From Granulosicoccus sp. (GTDB lineage: Bacteria; Pseudomonadota; Gammaproteobacteria; Granulosicoccales; Granulosicoccaceae), in NCBI GenBank assembly GCA_023301725.1, contig JALZUD010000013.1, forward strand, positions 1 through 64,000: a stretch of DNA of 64,000 nucleotides, read 5' to 3'. This document shows, in pieces, positions 37,130-47,992 of this stretch. The first letter of the stretch is position 1. The number at the start of each line of letters is the position of its first letter. Below the pieces are notes generated by a model that was not told the origin of the DNA, searched no databases, and worked only from the letters and a program-made list of their open reading frames with translations. The position numbers and the translations under genes are program-made.

Positions 37130-37990
37130 CTACACAACGTCTTTCCAGTATTCCTTCTTCAATATGTACGCAATAGCGAGCAAACCAAACAGGAATAACA
37201 TGACAATAATACCAATGCGATGTCTAGTCTGTTTGATCGGGTCTGCCATGTAAGCAAGAAAATTGGTGATGTCGGCGACCAGATCGTCATATTCTTCTGG
37301 CGTCATCGTTCCAGGCGATGTTAACTCAAGGCCTGTTATTGGAACAGCACCGTTCTCTTCTTCTCCCAATATGGGAGTTTGCCATCCCTGTTGCTCCCAG
37401 AGTATGTGCGGCATGGCCGTACCTGGGTAGACGAGATTGTTGACACCTGTTCCAGTTCGCGTGGGATCGACGTAATAAGCCCTTAGAAAAGAATAAATCC
37501 AGTCAACTCCACGAGATCTGGCTGTAAGAGCCAGATTGGGAGGCATAACACCAAACGACTGCTTACCGTACTCGGTGGTCATGTTGTTAGCCATCAAAGC
37601 ACCCACCTTCGTGGGCTCACCTGCCTCGTCAGTTGTGAAAATCAGGTTAGCCGCCACATCTTCTTCGCTTAAACCCAGATCTTGAGCAAGTCGACTATAA
37701 CGCTGATAGTTGGCGGTATGACAACCCATGCAGTTGTTCACGAACGCCTGAGCCCCGCGCTGCAAAGAGCGTTGATTCCCCTGATCAATTCTAGGGGACT
37801 CAAGCGCCACTGCAGAACCAGCAGCGGATGAATTACCAGCGATTAACAACATCGCAAGACTCAACACAATCGCCGAACCCGTGAGAGCGAGTTTGGCCAT
37901 GCTGGACGAATTTGCCACTTGGGCATGTGCGACTGGCTGCGAGTGTTCAGATCGAATCACGCATCGCTCCTCTCTGTAAAAGCTACTCAC
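37130..37990 (-). CDS. petC: Ubiquinol--cytochrome c reductase, cytochrome c1 subunit
   Basis: 286 residues. A long N-terminal region precedes a hydrophobic segment (about 36-56); then comes the haem-attachment site CMGCH (87-91), the axial Met in GTAMPHILWE, and a C-terminal membrane anchor (about 262-281) ending in lysines. It passes electrons from the Rieske protein to cytochrome c on the periplasmic face. GTG start: GTGA overlap with petB and GAGG 8 nt upstream. An ATG at codon 31 would give a shorter, more usual signal sequence and cannot be ruled out. Confidence 0.95.
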   Translation of the reverse strand: MSSFYREERCVIRSEHSQPVAHAQVANSSSMAKLALTGSAIVLSLAMLLIAGNSSAAGSAVALESPRIDQGNQRSLQRGAQAFVNNCMGCHTANYQRYSRLAQDLGLSEEDVAANLIFTTDEAGEPTKVGALMANNMTTEYGKQSFGVMPPNLALTARSRGVDWIYSFLRAYYVDPTRTGTGVNNLVYPGTAMPHILWEQQGWQTPILGEEENGAVPITGLELTSPGTMTPEEYDDLVADITNFLAYMADPIKQTRHRIGIIVMLFLFGLLAIAYILKKEYWKDVV

Positions 37991-39222
37991 GCGGTTACCC
38001 TCGTAGGTAAAGGTTTTGTTGTCTCGAATTTGCTGACCAGATATAACCCGACAAAAAAGCCGAAGTAGATGCCAGTACCGACGCGGGAAAGAAATGTGTA
38101 CAAAGGCGTAGCCGGCTGGATACCCAGATAGCCAAGCATGATGAACGCACCGACGAAGGTGAACAGCAAGATCTTGTACCAGATTGATCGATACCTGATA
38201 GAACGTACCGGACTGCGATCAATCCACGGCAACACAAACAGTACGAGGATCGCTGCACCCATGGCTATTACACCTCCAAGTTTGTCTGGAACTGCTCGCA
38301 AGATGGCGTAGAACGGTGTGAAATACCAAACCGGGGCGATATGCTCAGGCGTTTTCAATGGATCTGCCGGAACAAAGTTGGCGTGCTCAAGAAAATAGCC
38401 GCCCATCTCGGGTGCAAAGAACACAATGGCAAAGAAGACAATCAAAAACACTATAGCGCCCATGAAGTCTTTGACGGTGTAGTAAGGGTGGAAAGGAATG
38501 CCATCCTTCGGAACGCCTGCAGCATTTTTGTTGGCTTTGATATCGATGCCGTCAGGGTTGTTTGAACCAACCTCGTGCAGAGCCATGATGTGCGCTACCA
38601 CCAAGAATAATAAAACCAAAGGCACAGCGATGACATGCAGTGCAAAGAAGCGGTTGAGCGTGGCGTCGGAGACAATGTAGTCACCTTTGAGCCACAACGT
38701 TAGCGCATCACCAATACCGAAAGGAATTGCACCGAATAGAGAAATGATTACCTGCGCACCCCAATAGCTCATTTGTCCCCAAGGCAGCAAGTAGCCCATG
38801 AATGCTTCAGCCATTAGCAGGACATAGATCAGACAACCAAAAACCCACAGTAATTCACGTGGCTTTTTGTAAGACCCATACATCAGACCTCTAAACATAT
38901 GCAGATACACCACCACAAAGAACATGGATGCACCGGTTGAGTGCATGTATCGGATCAACCAGCCGAAATTGACATCACGCATGATGTACTCAACCGATAT
39001 GAATGCCTGCGCGCCGTCAGGCTTATAATTCATCGTCAGAAAAATGCCAGTCACGATCTGGATAACCAGAACCAACATGGAAAGTGCACCGAAGTAGTAC
39101 CAGATGTTGAAATTCTTTGGCGCGTAGTACTTAGTTATGTGTTCTTCAAGCAGCTTGGTTAGCGGAAAGCGCTCGTCAATCCACCCCATTACCGCGTTTG
39201 GCTTTTCCATGTTCGCACTCAT
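37987..39222 (-). CDS. petB: Cytochrome bc1 complex, cytochrome b subunit
   Basis: 411 residues, eight to nine transmembrane helices. N-terminal YFGALSMLVLVIQIVTGIFL; haem-ligating histidines in helices B and D (YMHSTGASMFFVVVYLHMFR and RFFALHVIAVPLVLLFLVVAH); Qo-site motif PVWYFTPFYAI corresponds to the PEWY region with Pro-Val-Trp-Tyr. The PVWY variant in place of PEWY is worth noting, since the Glu takes part in quinol oxidation; PVWY is known in some proteobacteria. ATGA overlap with petA. Confidence 0.96.
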   Translation of the reverse strand: MSANMEKPNAVMGWIDERFPLTKLLEEHITKYYAPKNFNIWYYFGALSMLVLVIQIVTGIFLTMNYKPDGAQAFISVEYIMRDVNFGWLIRYMHSTGASMFFVVVYLHMFRGLMYGSYKKPRELLWVFGCLIYVLLMAEAFMGYLLPWGQMSYWGAQVIISLFGAIPFGIGDALTLWLKGDYIVSDATLNRFFALHVIAVPLVLLFLVVAHIMALHEVGSNNPDGIDIKANKNAAGVPKDGIPFHPYYTVKDFMGAIVFLIVFFAIVFFAPEMGGYFLEHANFVPADPLKTPEHIAPVWYFTPFYAILRAVPDKLGGVIAMGAAILVLFVLPWIDRSPVRSIRYRSIWYKILLFTFVGAFIMLGYLGIQPATPLYTFLSRVGTGIYFGFFVGLYLVSKFETTKPLPTRVTA

Positions 39223-39857
39223 GCTGCCACCTCCGAATCTTCACCGATCACGATGTTGTTGTCGTCCACATAGCGATAAGGAGGAATTTCGAGGTTGTAC
39301 GGCGCCGGTACACCAGCGTAAACACGACCGGCCATATCGAACTTCGAGCCATGACATGGGCAGAAAAAACCTCCATCCCAATCAGCTCCCAAGTCGGGAG
39401 CGGCTAACTCAGGCCGATAGCTGGGCGAGCACCCTAAGTGCGTGCAAATACCGACGACCACCAGTACCTCAGGTTTGATTGAGCGAGCGGCATTCTGGGC
39501 ATACGCCGGCTGCATGACAACGGCAGAATCCGGATCTGAGAGCCTTGCAGTGTCTGCGTCCAGTCTAGACAACGTCTCTTCGGTGCGTTTCACTATCCAT
39601 ACAGGTTTGCCGCGCCATTCTACTGTCAGCAGACGACCTGGCTCCAATTTGCTGATGTCAGCTTCAACCGGTGCACCCGCAGCCTTGGCTCGCGCGCTTG
39701 GCGACATTGAGACCACCATAGGTGCAGCGACAGCGGCTGCTCCCAATCCTCCGACTCCCGCAGCGCTCAGCACTAGCATGCGACGTCGCTTTGGGTCTTC
39801 TATTGTTTCAGCGATCGAGGAATCCCCCGGTGGCGCTGCATTGTTGTTCGCACTCAT
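39219..39857 (-). CDS. petA: Ubiquinol--cytochrome c reductase, Rieske iron-sulfur subunit
   Basis: 212 residues. A twin-arginine-type signal anchor (RRRMLVL near 24-30, then a hydrophobic stretch to about 50) is followed by the Rieske domain with CTHLGC (138-143) and CPCHGSKFD (166-174), which bind the 2Fe-2S cluster through two Cys and two His. First gene of the petABC transcript; GGAG about 8 nt before the ATG. Order petA-petB-petC and adjacency to sspAB are typical of gammaproteobacteria. Confidence 0.96.
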   Translation of the reverse strand: MSANNNAAPPGDSSIAETIEDPKRRRMLVLSAAGVGGLGAAAVAAPMVVSMSPSARAKAAGAPVEADISKLEPGRLLTVEWRGKPVWIVKRTEETLSRLDADTARLSDPDSAVVMQPAYAQNAARSIKPEVLVVVGICTHLGCSPSYRPELAAPDLGADWDGGFFCPCHGSKFDMAGRVYAGVPAPYNLEIPPYRYVDDNNIVIGEDSEVAA

Positions 39858-40219
39858 GCGATGTCTCCAAAAAAAACGAATTCAGTATCCGGCAACAGTA
39901 CGCGCACCCGACCCGCGTCTACAAAGTTACTGACTTGCCTAGATAAGTACGGATAAAGATAAATAACGTACAGTTTTTAGTACGAAAAAACTAATAGTTT
40001 GGGGCTGCAACAGCCCACGCAAGAAATAGCCCATCCGAAGACTACCGGTAACCTGATATTTTATCATAGTAAATGTGGCCATCATGGCCTCTACGGCTGG
40101 TTTAGTAATTGGTTCATAGCCTCTTGCAAGAACAAACGAAGGAAGTCTCAACGACTTGAATACACTGAACGATCCAAGCAACCTAAGCAGAATAAGCAGA
40201 CTGCCTATTCGAGGTATCA
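39858..40219. other. Divergent intergenic region petA / algW-degS type gene
   Basis: 362 bp. It holds the petA ribosome-binding site (GGAG, plus-strand complement near 39865-39868) and should hold promoters for both directions, but I see no pair close enough to consensus to annotate. A GGCCATCATGGCC near-palindrome lies at about 40077-40089. Short open frames crossing the region show no recognisable protein features. Confidence 0.4.
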
Positions 40220-41476
40220 TTGCCCTATGTTCAACTCGCTTACCCAACCATAGCTCAGATGCGCACTCTGTTTCTTTCAATTTGCGTAATTGGTGGCCTA
40301 TTGTCCGGTTTATGGTGGACAGAGTTACTGCCGTTGCACAAATTCAGGCTAGTATTTTCTGACACCCCAACACACAACCACGACGCAGACACTGCACCTT
40401 TCAAAGACCCATTCGAGGCAACTGCTGCTGAAACCAGCGGCGGCATTGAGCACGCTGTTAGGCCGCACAGCTATTACAATGGAATAACACGAGTTGCACC
40501 TGCTGTGGTCAGTATCTTCGCGAGCAACCGTCAAAGCACAGCCCAAAACAGCTTGGTGCAAGATAGCAGCCTGGTTAGTGATCTCGATGACAATCAAGAC
40601 TCTAGACAAGGCTCCGGAGTTATCGTAGATGCTAACGGCATTGTGCTGACAAGCCTGCACTTAGTAAACAACTCAGACACTATCAACGTTGTTCTTACCG
40701 ATGGCCGGCAATTTGACGCAAGGCTTATCGGAAGCGATCTTGAAACAGATATAGCTGTGGTAGAAATCGACGCCAGCAACCTGCCAGCCGTGGAGCTTGG
40801 CGAAGCGCGACCACCGAAAGTGGGCGATATTGTATTGGCTATTGGCAATCCATTTGGTGTAGGACAGACAGTCACCCAAGGAATCATAAGCGCGACTCAC
40901 AGGCGCATAGCCAACGGCTCGATTTGGCAAAATTTCATACAAACTGACGTCGCTATCAATCCGGGCAATTCAGGTGGCGCTCTAATTAACCCACTGGGAC
41001 AGCTGGTCGGAGTCAATACAGCGGTATTTAGAGGAGATTCCAACGCTGTTGGCATTAGCTATGCCATCCCTGCCGAACTCCTGTCGCAAGTTGTACCGCA
41101 AATCGTTGAACAAGGTTCCGTCTCACGCGGATGGCTGGGCCTGGGCGTGGAAGATCTCAATATGTTTCCAGCGTTGGCCAACGCTACCCGCAGGGGTGTG
41201 GTCATTACGGCTGTTCGAGATGAAGGCCCTGCGTTCATCGCAGGCATAAGGCCGATGGATATCGTTATTCAATTAGGCGAAAAACCAGTAAGCAGCGCAA
41301 CTCAGCTGCTGTTGGCAGTATCTGCCTTGCCTCCGGGAGCCACAGTGAAACTGGTATTGCTGCGCGGCTATAGCAAAGCGTTACATCAGGAGGCACTCAC
41401 TGACACCATGCTTGAAGAAATCGCATTTCGAGTGCGCCTAGGTAACAGACCAGATGTTGGCGAAGAATTTCAATAG
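40220..41476 (+). CDS. algW: Membrane-anchored S1C serine protease, AlgW/DegS type
   Basis: 418 residues: N-terminal signal anchor (about 15-33), trypsin-like domain with the triad His147 (LTSLHLV), Asp177 (DLETDIAVV) and Ser251 (NPGNSGGAL), and one PDZ domain (about 295-395). A single PDZ plus membrane anchor fits DegS/AlgW, which senses misfolded outer-membrane proteins and cuts the anti-sigma factor RseA/MucA; DegP would have two PDZ domains. In Pseudomonas algW lies just before hisCDG-murA, and murA-hisG lie downstream here, which supports orthology. The start is TTG with GAGG 5 nt upstream; ATG at 40259 is the alternative. No rseA/mucA homologue is in the window. Confidence 0.85.
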   Translation: MPYVQLAYPTIAQMRTLFLSICVIGGLLSGLWWTELLPLHKFRLVFSDTPTHNHDADTAPFKDPFEATAAETSGGIEHAVRPHSYYNGITRVAPAVVSIFASNRQSTAQNSLVQDSSLVSDLDDNQDSRQGSGVIVDANGIVLTSLHLVNNSDTINVVLTDGRQFDARLIGSDLETDIAVVEIDASNLPAVELGEARPPKVGDIVLAIGNPFGVGQTVTQGIISATHRRIANGSIWQNFIQTDVAINPGNSGGALINPLGQLVGVNTAVFRGDSNAVGISYAIPAELLSQVVPQIVEQGSVSRGWLGLGVEDLNMFPALANATRRGVVITAVRDEGPAFIAGIRPMDIVIQLGEKPVSSATQLLLAVSALPPGATVKLVLLRGYSKALHQEALTDTMLEEIAFRVRLGNRPDVGEEFQ

Positions 41477-41478
41477 CT

Positions 41479-41526
41479 GGCACACCTCACGTTGGTGCCG
41501 CATTTACTGCAAAGCATACTTTTGCA
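41479..41526. terminator. Hairpins between convergent genes, possible bidirectional terminator
   Basis: Two small inverted repeats fill the 56-bp gap between the convergent protease and metzincin genes: GGCAC (41479) with GTGCC (41495), and TGCAAA (41508) with TTTGCA (41521) around a 7-nt loop. T-rich bases follow only weakly, so termination is plausible but unproven. Confidence 0.35.
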
Positions 41527-41532
41527 TTAAGT

Positions 41533-43740
41533 CTACCGGACTAACATCGATCGTCTTGCACGCCACCGCAAGGCCATCACACCCAACAAACTCAACAGAG
41601 AATAGCCCAGAGCTCCTCCCGATTTAGCCGCTCCGGTGACTGGTGTTTGAGCTACGCCCTCTGAGGCTCCAGAACCTGCACCAGCTATCGATGATTCATT
41701 GCTAGGTAACACGCCAGAGGAGCTACCAGCCAACAGGGAAATCGTTGCCTCGTTGTTTTCTTCGTTCAATTCCAGCACGACAGAAGGCGACACTTGGGCG
41801 GTAACAAGAGCGTCACTGGCCGCAAACGCACTACTCACAGGAAAATCAATTGTGCGCTGCTCGCCCCCGCTCACAGCTTCAAGAGTGCAAATAGCGCTAG
41901 TAGGTGTTCGTCCGAAGCATTGTGCTGGCCATTGCAGCTGATCAGGTGAACTTGTTTCAATAGCAAGCTGCGCATCTACTGCAAGCGAGCTATCCGCATT
42001 AAACACGGTAAAACTAACTGTGTTGCCACTCGAGTAGGCATAGAGCGACAAATCAATACTGTTCAACAGGCACGATTTTGCGTGTGCGCCAGTCACGCTC
42101 TCTTGAGCACAGGATGTAAATTCAGTGGTTGTTCTGTCTGATATGTTGGGCCACATGACCGACAGCCTATTATCGTTGCACTGCGTGTCAGAGTCATGCT
42201 TTGCTCCAAAAGAATGGCCTAGCTCGTGGGTGAGTAAAACATCTCCAAAACTACTGGGAGTGGTCACACCAACATCATAGCCATCGGTGCGACACGCAGT
42301 ATCTATCCACGCTAGCCCCAACGTAACATCTGTTCTCTGATTACCCGTAAACAGATAAGACAACGCACTGTCTTCGAAAACGGTTGAGTATTGCATTCGA
42401 TAATTACGAAATGAACGCAGTATGGATTCTAGCGTCACAGCACCTGTCAGTAGCGGATCATCTACGTCCGAGAATTGAACCGCTTCGTCAAGCGACAATG
42501 CAAGACCAAAATCACGGTAAACACCATCCGCCACGTTGAGATTGTTCAGCGCGTGGATCATGCCTTCGCCTGCATAATACCGATCGAACTGACTGTCCAC
42601 CACAATCGACACTGGCACTGTGCGCACATCACTTCGAACCGAAATTGAACGTTGCGTAAAATCGCTGGATGGCGCAGGTGGAGCTACCAGAACATCCAAC
42701 CCCTGAACACTGTCCGCCAGATCAGAATGCAAACCACCGTCAACCTCGCGTTTACGTGAACGTGGCTGATAGTAGTCCAGCGTACCAATCAGATTCGCAG
42801 GTGTCAGCTGACTTTGTTCTCCCTCTATATTTACCACGCCCTGAATCGACCCATTGCGCAATACAGCTCGAACCCAACTGGTCTTGACACCTTCTACCGT
42901 GCCATCGTAAACGCCCACCGCAGGTGGTAGCTGATCATCCAGTGCAGCATTCAACCACACAGTGTCTTGAGTCATTGCACTGGGAGACAACAATAACTGC
43001 ATGTCTACACCGTCTACAGTCACAGCAACACGTAATTTGCCATCATCCAGAACGTGTTCATCCAATACAGCGCTGGCATTGGCAACCCTGGCTTGAACAA
43101 TAGCCAGACGTCTGTCGGTTCGATCGAACCAGTAACGCGATAACACTGTTCCCACAGGCCAGCGAAAGCCTAAAGGTAGACTCAACGCCGTGTGCTTTTC
43201 TCGTAGCTTTATTAAAGCAAGCTGAGCACCTTCAGTGTCACCTTGTTGCTCCATTGCAATAGCATCAAGATACAGTGCCGAGTCAGCGTAGGCAGAGTCT
43301 GGAAACCGTTGTTGCAGCGTGGCGAGCGCCTCACGCGCAGCCGCGTAGTCGTATCGATCCATTACTTGCAGATAAGCGCTGATGTACAAAGCATCATCGG
43401 TTAGTGCGCCTGCAGGATAAGCCTGAGCAATGACGTTTAGCTCTGCCAGAGCCTCCATGATCAGCCCTTCATCCCGTAGAGTTAGTGCCTGCAAAAACAC
43501 TGGCAAGGATCCACCCGCATCTGCAGCTTCTTGCAGAACCGCAATGCGCGTTTGCACCGCTGCCATCTGCTTGAACGTTGGGTACTCTCTTTGCAACTGC
43601 CGCAGTTGCTCCAAAGCCTTAGAGTAATCTGCGCGCTCTACAGAGCTTAGTGCCTGAAGGTATAGCGTATCTGCACTGGCATGCACCGTAACGCTGGTGC
43701 TTAGCAGGAGCACCAGAATACTGATCCTCAAAATGAACAT
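41533..43740 (-). CDS. Secreted metzincin (M12-like) metalloprotease with TPR-like N-terminus and GlyGly-CTERM-like tail
   Basis: 735 residues. Signal peptide (about 1-22); TPR-like helical repeats (about 25-185; LQRFPDSAYADSALYLDA type); a beta-rich prodomain-like part (about 225-360); and a metzincin catalytic domain (about 373-565) with zinc motif HELGHSFGAKH (505-515), a following Asp, and Met-turn SVMWPN (527-532). Cysteine-containing beta domain after it. The C-terminus, SGGALGYSLLSLLGVMALRWRARR, is given here as its parts: SGG, a hydrophobic stretch and a basic end, the layout of GlyGly-CTERM tails processed by rhombosortase after type II secretion. A GTG one codon upstream overlaps the preceding stop; the ATG at 43740 is preferred. 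Substrate unknown. Its partner gene upstream is the HAMP protein. Confidence 0.8.
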   Translation of the reverse strand: MFILRISILVLLLSTSVTVHASADTLYLQALSSVERADYSKALEQLRQLQREYPTFKQMAAVQTRIAVLQEAADAGGSLPVFLQALTLRDEGLIMEALAELNVIAQAYPAGALTDDALYISAYLQVMDRYDYAAAREALATLQQRFPDSAYADSALYLDAIAMEQQGDTEGAQLALIKLREKHTALSLPLGFRWPVGTVLSRYWFDRTDRRLAIVQARVANASAVLDEHVLDDGKLRVAVTVDGVDMQLLLSPSAMTQDTVWLNAALDDQLPPAVGVYDGTVEGVKTSWVRAVLRNGSIQGVVNIEGEQSQLTPANLIGTLDYYQPRSRKREVDGGLHSDLADSVQGLDVLVAPPAPSSDFTQRSISVRSDVRTVPVSIVVDSQFDRYYAGEGMIHALNNLNVADGVYRDFGLALSLDEAVQFSDVDDPLLTGAVTLESILRSFRNYRMQYSTVFEDSALSYLFTGNQRTDVTLGLAWIDTACRTDGYDVGVTTPSSFGDVLLTHELGHSFGAKHDSDTQCNDNRLSVMWPNISDRTTTEFTSCAQESVTGAHAKSCLLNSIDLSLYAYSSGNTVSFTVFNADSSLAVDAQLAIETSSPDQLQWPAQCFGRTPTSAICTLEAVSGGEQRTIDFPVSSAFAASDALVTAQVSPSVVLELNEENNEATISLLAGSSSGVLPSNESSIAGAGSGASEGVAQTPVTGAAKSGGALGYSLLSLLGVMALRWRARRSMLVR

Positions 43741-43742
43741 CA

Positions 43743-44384
43743 CTAACTTGCGCTCGCAAGAGTCTGATGTGCAGAATCGTCATTACCCGCAGTTTTGTTA
43801 TCGAAGTAGCTGAGAACATCTCTGCAATCAATAAAGGCCTGTCGAACCCGCTCATCATCAGGTTCAGGCTGCTCGTCCAGGGTGTCAAGAACGCTGGTCA
43901 GCTCTCGAGCCTCAGTGATTTTTCCATGCACTTGCTCTAAAGCGCGGTTCAGCGCGTGAACAATTTCACCAAATTCCTGCGAGTCATCAGCACGTAGGCG
44001 AACGTCCAGATTGCCATCGCCAAGTTCGTTCAGCGCACGCTTGATTGCTAACAAAGGATTACCAAGCTTGCGCAAAATATAGACCGCAATTGCGGTAGTA
44101 ATCACTGCATTGACGAGCAGCATGACAAACAGCCATTGCCCTAGCACCTCGCCCAGCGGTGGGACTGCATCAGACATCACCCCTAAGTCTCCAGAAGCAA
44201 ACAACAGCGGAGCGTTACCTGCGACCAAATCGCCCAGAAAAACATGATAGAAGGCGCCAAGCATCAACGTTGACTGAATCACAAAAAACACTGTGATTAA
44301 CAGCACACGACGAATCTGGCGTAACTGAAATGACTTATCGCGAATGAGCGAGAGTGGAAATGCTGCATCGGATGAACGCGCCAT
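43743..44384 (-). CDS. Membrane protein with HAMP domain, unknown signalling partner
   Basis: 213 residues. Two transmembrane segments (about 25-48 and 80-103) flank a short periplasmic loop, and a HAMP domain follows directly (about 104-156; LGNPLLAIKRALNELGDGNL then EFGEIVHALNRALEQVHGKI). The remaining 55 residues are acidic and contain no kinase, GGDEF, methyl-accepting or other output domain. It may pass a periplasmic or membrane signal to another protein. ATG 44384 has AAGGGG 6 nt upstream; a GTG ten codons earlier is less likely. The stop touches the start of the metzincin gene, so the two are almost certainly one operon. Confidence 0.75.
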   Translation of the reverse strand: MARSSDAAFPLSLIRDKSFQLRQIRRVLLITVFFVIQSTLMLGAFYHVFLGDLVAGNAPLLFASGDLGVMSDAVPPLGEVLGQWLFVMLLVNAVITTAIAVYILRKLGNPLLAIKRALNELGDGNLDVRLRADDSQEFGEIVHALNRALEQVHGKITEARELTSVLDTLDEQPEPDDERVRQAFIDCRDVLSYFDNKTAGNDDSAHQTLASAS

Positions 44385-44550
44385 GACTGACCCCTTGATG
44401 TGCCATACCCGCACGAGTTGGCAGGTAACTAAAGGGAAAATCGGCTCGATACGAACTTACTTGATACGTCGCTGAGTCGCGAACAACATATTACTTACCC
44501 ATGCGTGCAGTATTTGTGCAGCAACTCACAGAACGCGAAGTGTGGTCATC

Positions 44551-45609
44551 TCAAACGAGCTGTCGGCGAGCTTCCACTGATTCAGCAAGTTGTTCAAGCA
44601 ATGGAATGGTGTCGCTCCAACCCAGACAGGAGTCGGTGATACTCTGCCCACGGACCAAGGGTTTGTTATTGATGCTTTGAGCACCTTCTACCAAATTACT
44701 TTCAATCATTACACCCATGATACGACGCTCACCATCAGACAGCTGAGCACAAACATCGCGTCCAACATAGCTTTGTCGCTTGTGAAGCTTTCTGGAATTC
44801 GCGTGACTGCAATCAACCATGACTCGCTCAGGCAAACCCGCTTTAACTAACAAAGCGCAGGCATCATCAACGCTTGCCGCGTCATAGTTAGTGTGCGACT
44901 TGCCACCGCGCAAAATCAAATGACAGTCCTCATTTCCTGATGTTTGGAAAATGGCAGACTGACCTTGCTTTGTCACTGATAAAAAATGGTGTGAACCGCG
45001 GGCAGCACCAATAGCATCGACCGCTATTTGCACACTACCTGCTGTGCCATTCTTGAACCCCACCGGACAAGAGAGACCAGAGGCCAGTTCGCGATGTCCC
45101 TGACTCTCAGTGGTACGAGCGCCGATAGCTCCCCATCCCACAAAATCAGCAATGTATTGCGGGCTAATCAGGTCCAGATACTCAACACCCACCGGCAAAC
45201 CCATATCATTGATGCTCGACAGTAACTGCCTGGCAATTTGCAGTCCATCGTTGATCTGAAAGCTGTCATCCATGGTCGGATCATTAATCAGACCTTTCCA
45301 TCCCACTGTGGTGCGCGGCTTTTCAAAATACACACGCATAATGATACAAAGTTGACTGCGCAGAGAATGCTGCAGCTCAACCAACTGCGCGGCGTACTCA
45401 AGAGCAGCCTCTGGATCATGAATAGAACACGGCCCCACCACCACCACCAGGCGATCATCGGTACCCTTGATAATTTCTCGCACATCGCTATGTGCTTGTG
45501 TCACAGTTTGAGCAGCTGCATCACTAACAGGGATGTGACTAATGAGTTCTTCAGGTGAGCGCAAATTGCGAGTACCCGTTATGCGCAGGTCGTCTGTATT
45601 GGTTATCAT
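44551..45609 (-). CDS. aroG: 3-deoxy-D-arabino-heptulosonate-7-phosphate synthase (class I-alpha)
   Basis: 352 residues of the AroF/G/H type, the first step of aromatic amino acid synthesis (PEP + erythrose 4-phosphate). Signatures: VVVVGPCSIHDPEAALEYA, RVYFEKPRTTVGWKG, GARTTESQGHRELASGLS, VGFKNGTAG, LRGG, VDCSHANS, and C-terminal GQSITDSCLGWSDT. Which amino acid inhibits it cannot be read by eye, so the symbol is by similarity only. It is 75 nt downstream of hisG on the same strand. DAHP synthase here is unusual: in Pseudomonas hisD and hisC follow hisG. A 14-bp imperfect direct repeat (GTTGTCATTTGATA / GTTGTCGTTTAAAA, 45616-45643) lies just upstream. Confidence 0.92.
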   Translation of the reverse strand: MITNTDDLRITGTRNLRSPEELISHIPVSDAAAQTVTQAHSDVREIIKGTDDRLVVVVGPCSIHDPEAALEYAAQLVELQHSLRSQLCIIMRVYFEKPRTTVGWKGLINDPTMDDSFQINDGLQIARQLLSSINDMGLPVGVEYLDLISPQYIADFVGWGAIGARTTESQGHRELASGLSCPVGFKNGTAGSVQIAVDAIGAARGSHHFLSVTKQGQSAIFQTSGNEDCHLILRGGKSHTNYDAASVDDACALLVKAGLPERVMVDCSHANSRKLHKRQSYVGRDVCAQLSDGERRIMGVMIESNLVEGAQSINNKPLVRGQSITDSCLGWSDTIPLLEQLAESVEARRQLV

Positions 45610-45684
45610 CTAAGGGTTGTCATTTGATAGTTGTCGTTTAAAACTTCTCGGTTCTTGGTGTTGCATCAGAAGAAACTGCATTCG

Positions 45685-47606
<1,922 letters not shown>

Positions 47607-47695
47607 TCATCAATCTAAAACGCCTTCAGTACCTTCTGCATGAATGCAGATAAACGTGAGTAACTCTGCACAGAATGCAGGTAACGAGGCGTAGA

Positions 47696-47992
47696 TTATA
47701 TCAGGCCATCTACCTGACTAACGACTGCAAGCTGACGAAGACTGTCAGGAATATGATGAAAAGTGACGTCGTGATTGGTCCTGAGTGCTTCAGCCCGCCA
47801 CTCGACGAGCAATGCAAGGCCCGCGCTATTGGCGTCAGTGACGCCAGCCAAATCAATGTGCAACGTATCGTTATTGGCAATGTGGGGCAAAACAGACGAG
47901 AGAGCTTCACGCGCCGTAGTGAAATCCAGCACTCCCTGTATCAGGCAACGCGGTTCTGCTTCTTCGTCTTTAAGCGTGACACTAAAGCTCAT
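47696..47992 (-). CDS. mlaB: STAS-domain protein MlaB
   Basis: 98 residues, a single STAS domain (PRCLIQGVLDFTTAREAL through GVTDANSAGLALLVEW). In the Mla system the cytoplasmic MlaB binds the ATPase MlaF and stabilises the MlaFEDB complex; the DxNSAGLALL segment with the conserved Ser contacts MlaF. ATGA overlap with mlaC. Sequence of this subunit is weakly conserved, and identity rests on fold plus last place in mlaFEDCB. Confidence 0.9.
   Translation of the reverse strand: MSFSVTLKDEEAEPRCLIQGVLDFTTAREALSSVLPHIANNDTLHIDLAGVTDANSAGLALLVEWRAEALRTNHDVTFHHIPDSLRQLAVVSQVDGLI

Noticed and set aside
39939-40280. 113-codon minus-strand frame in the petA upstream region
   Set aside because: Low-complexity hydrophobic translation with no recognisable family; it overlaps the start of the protease gene and lacks a good ribosome-binding site.
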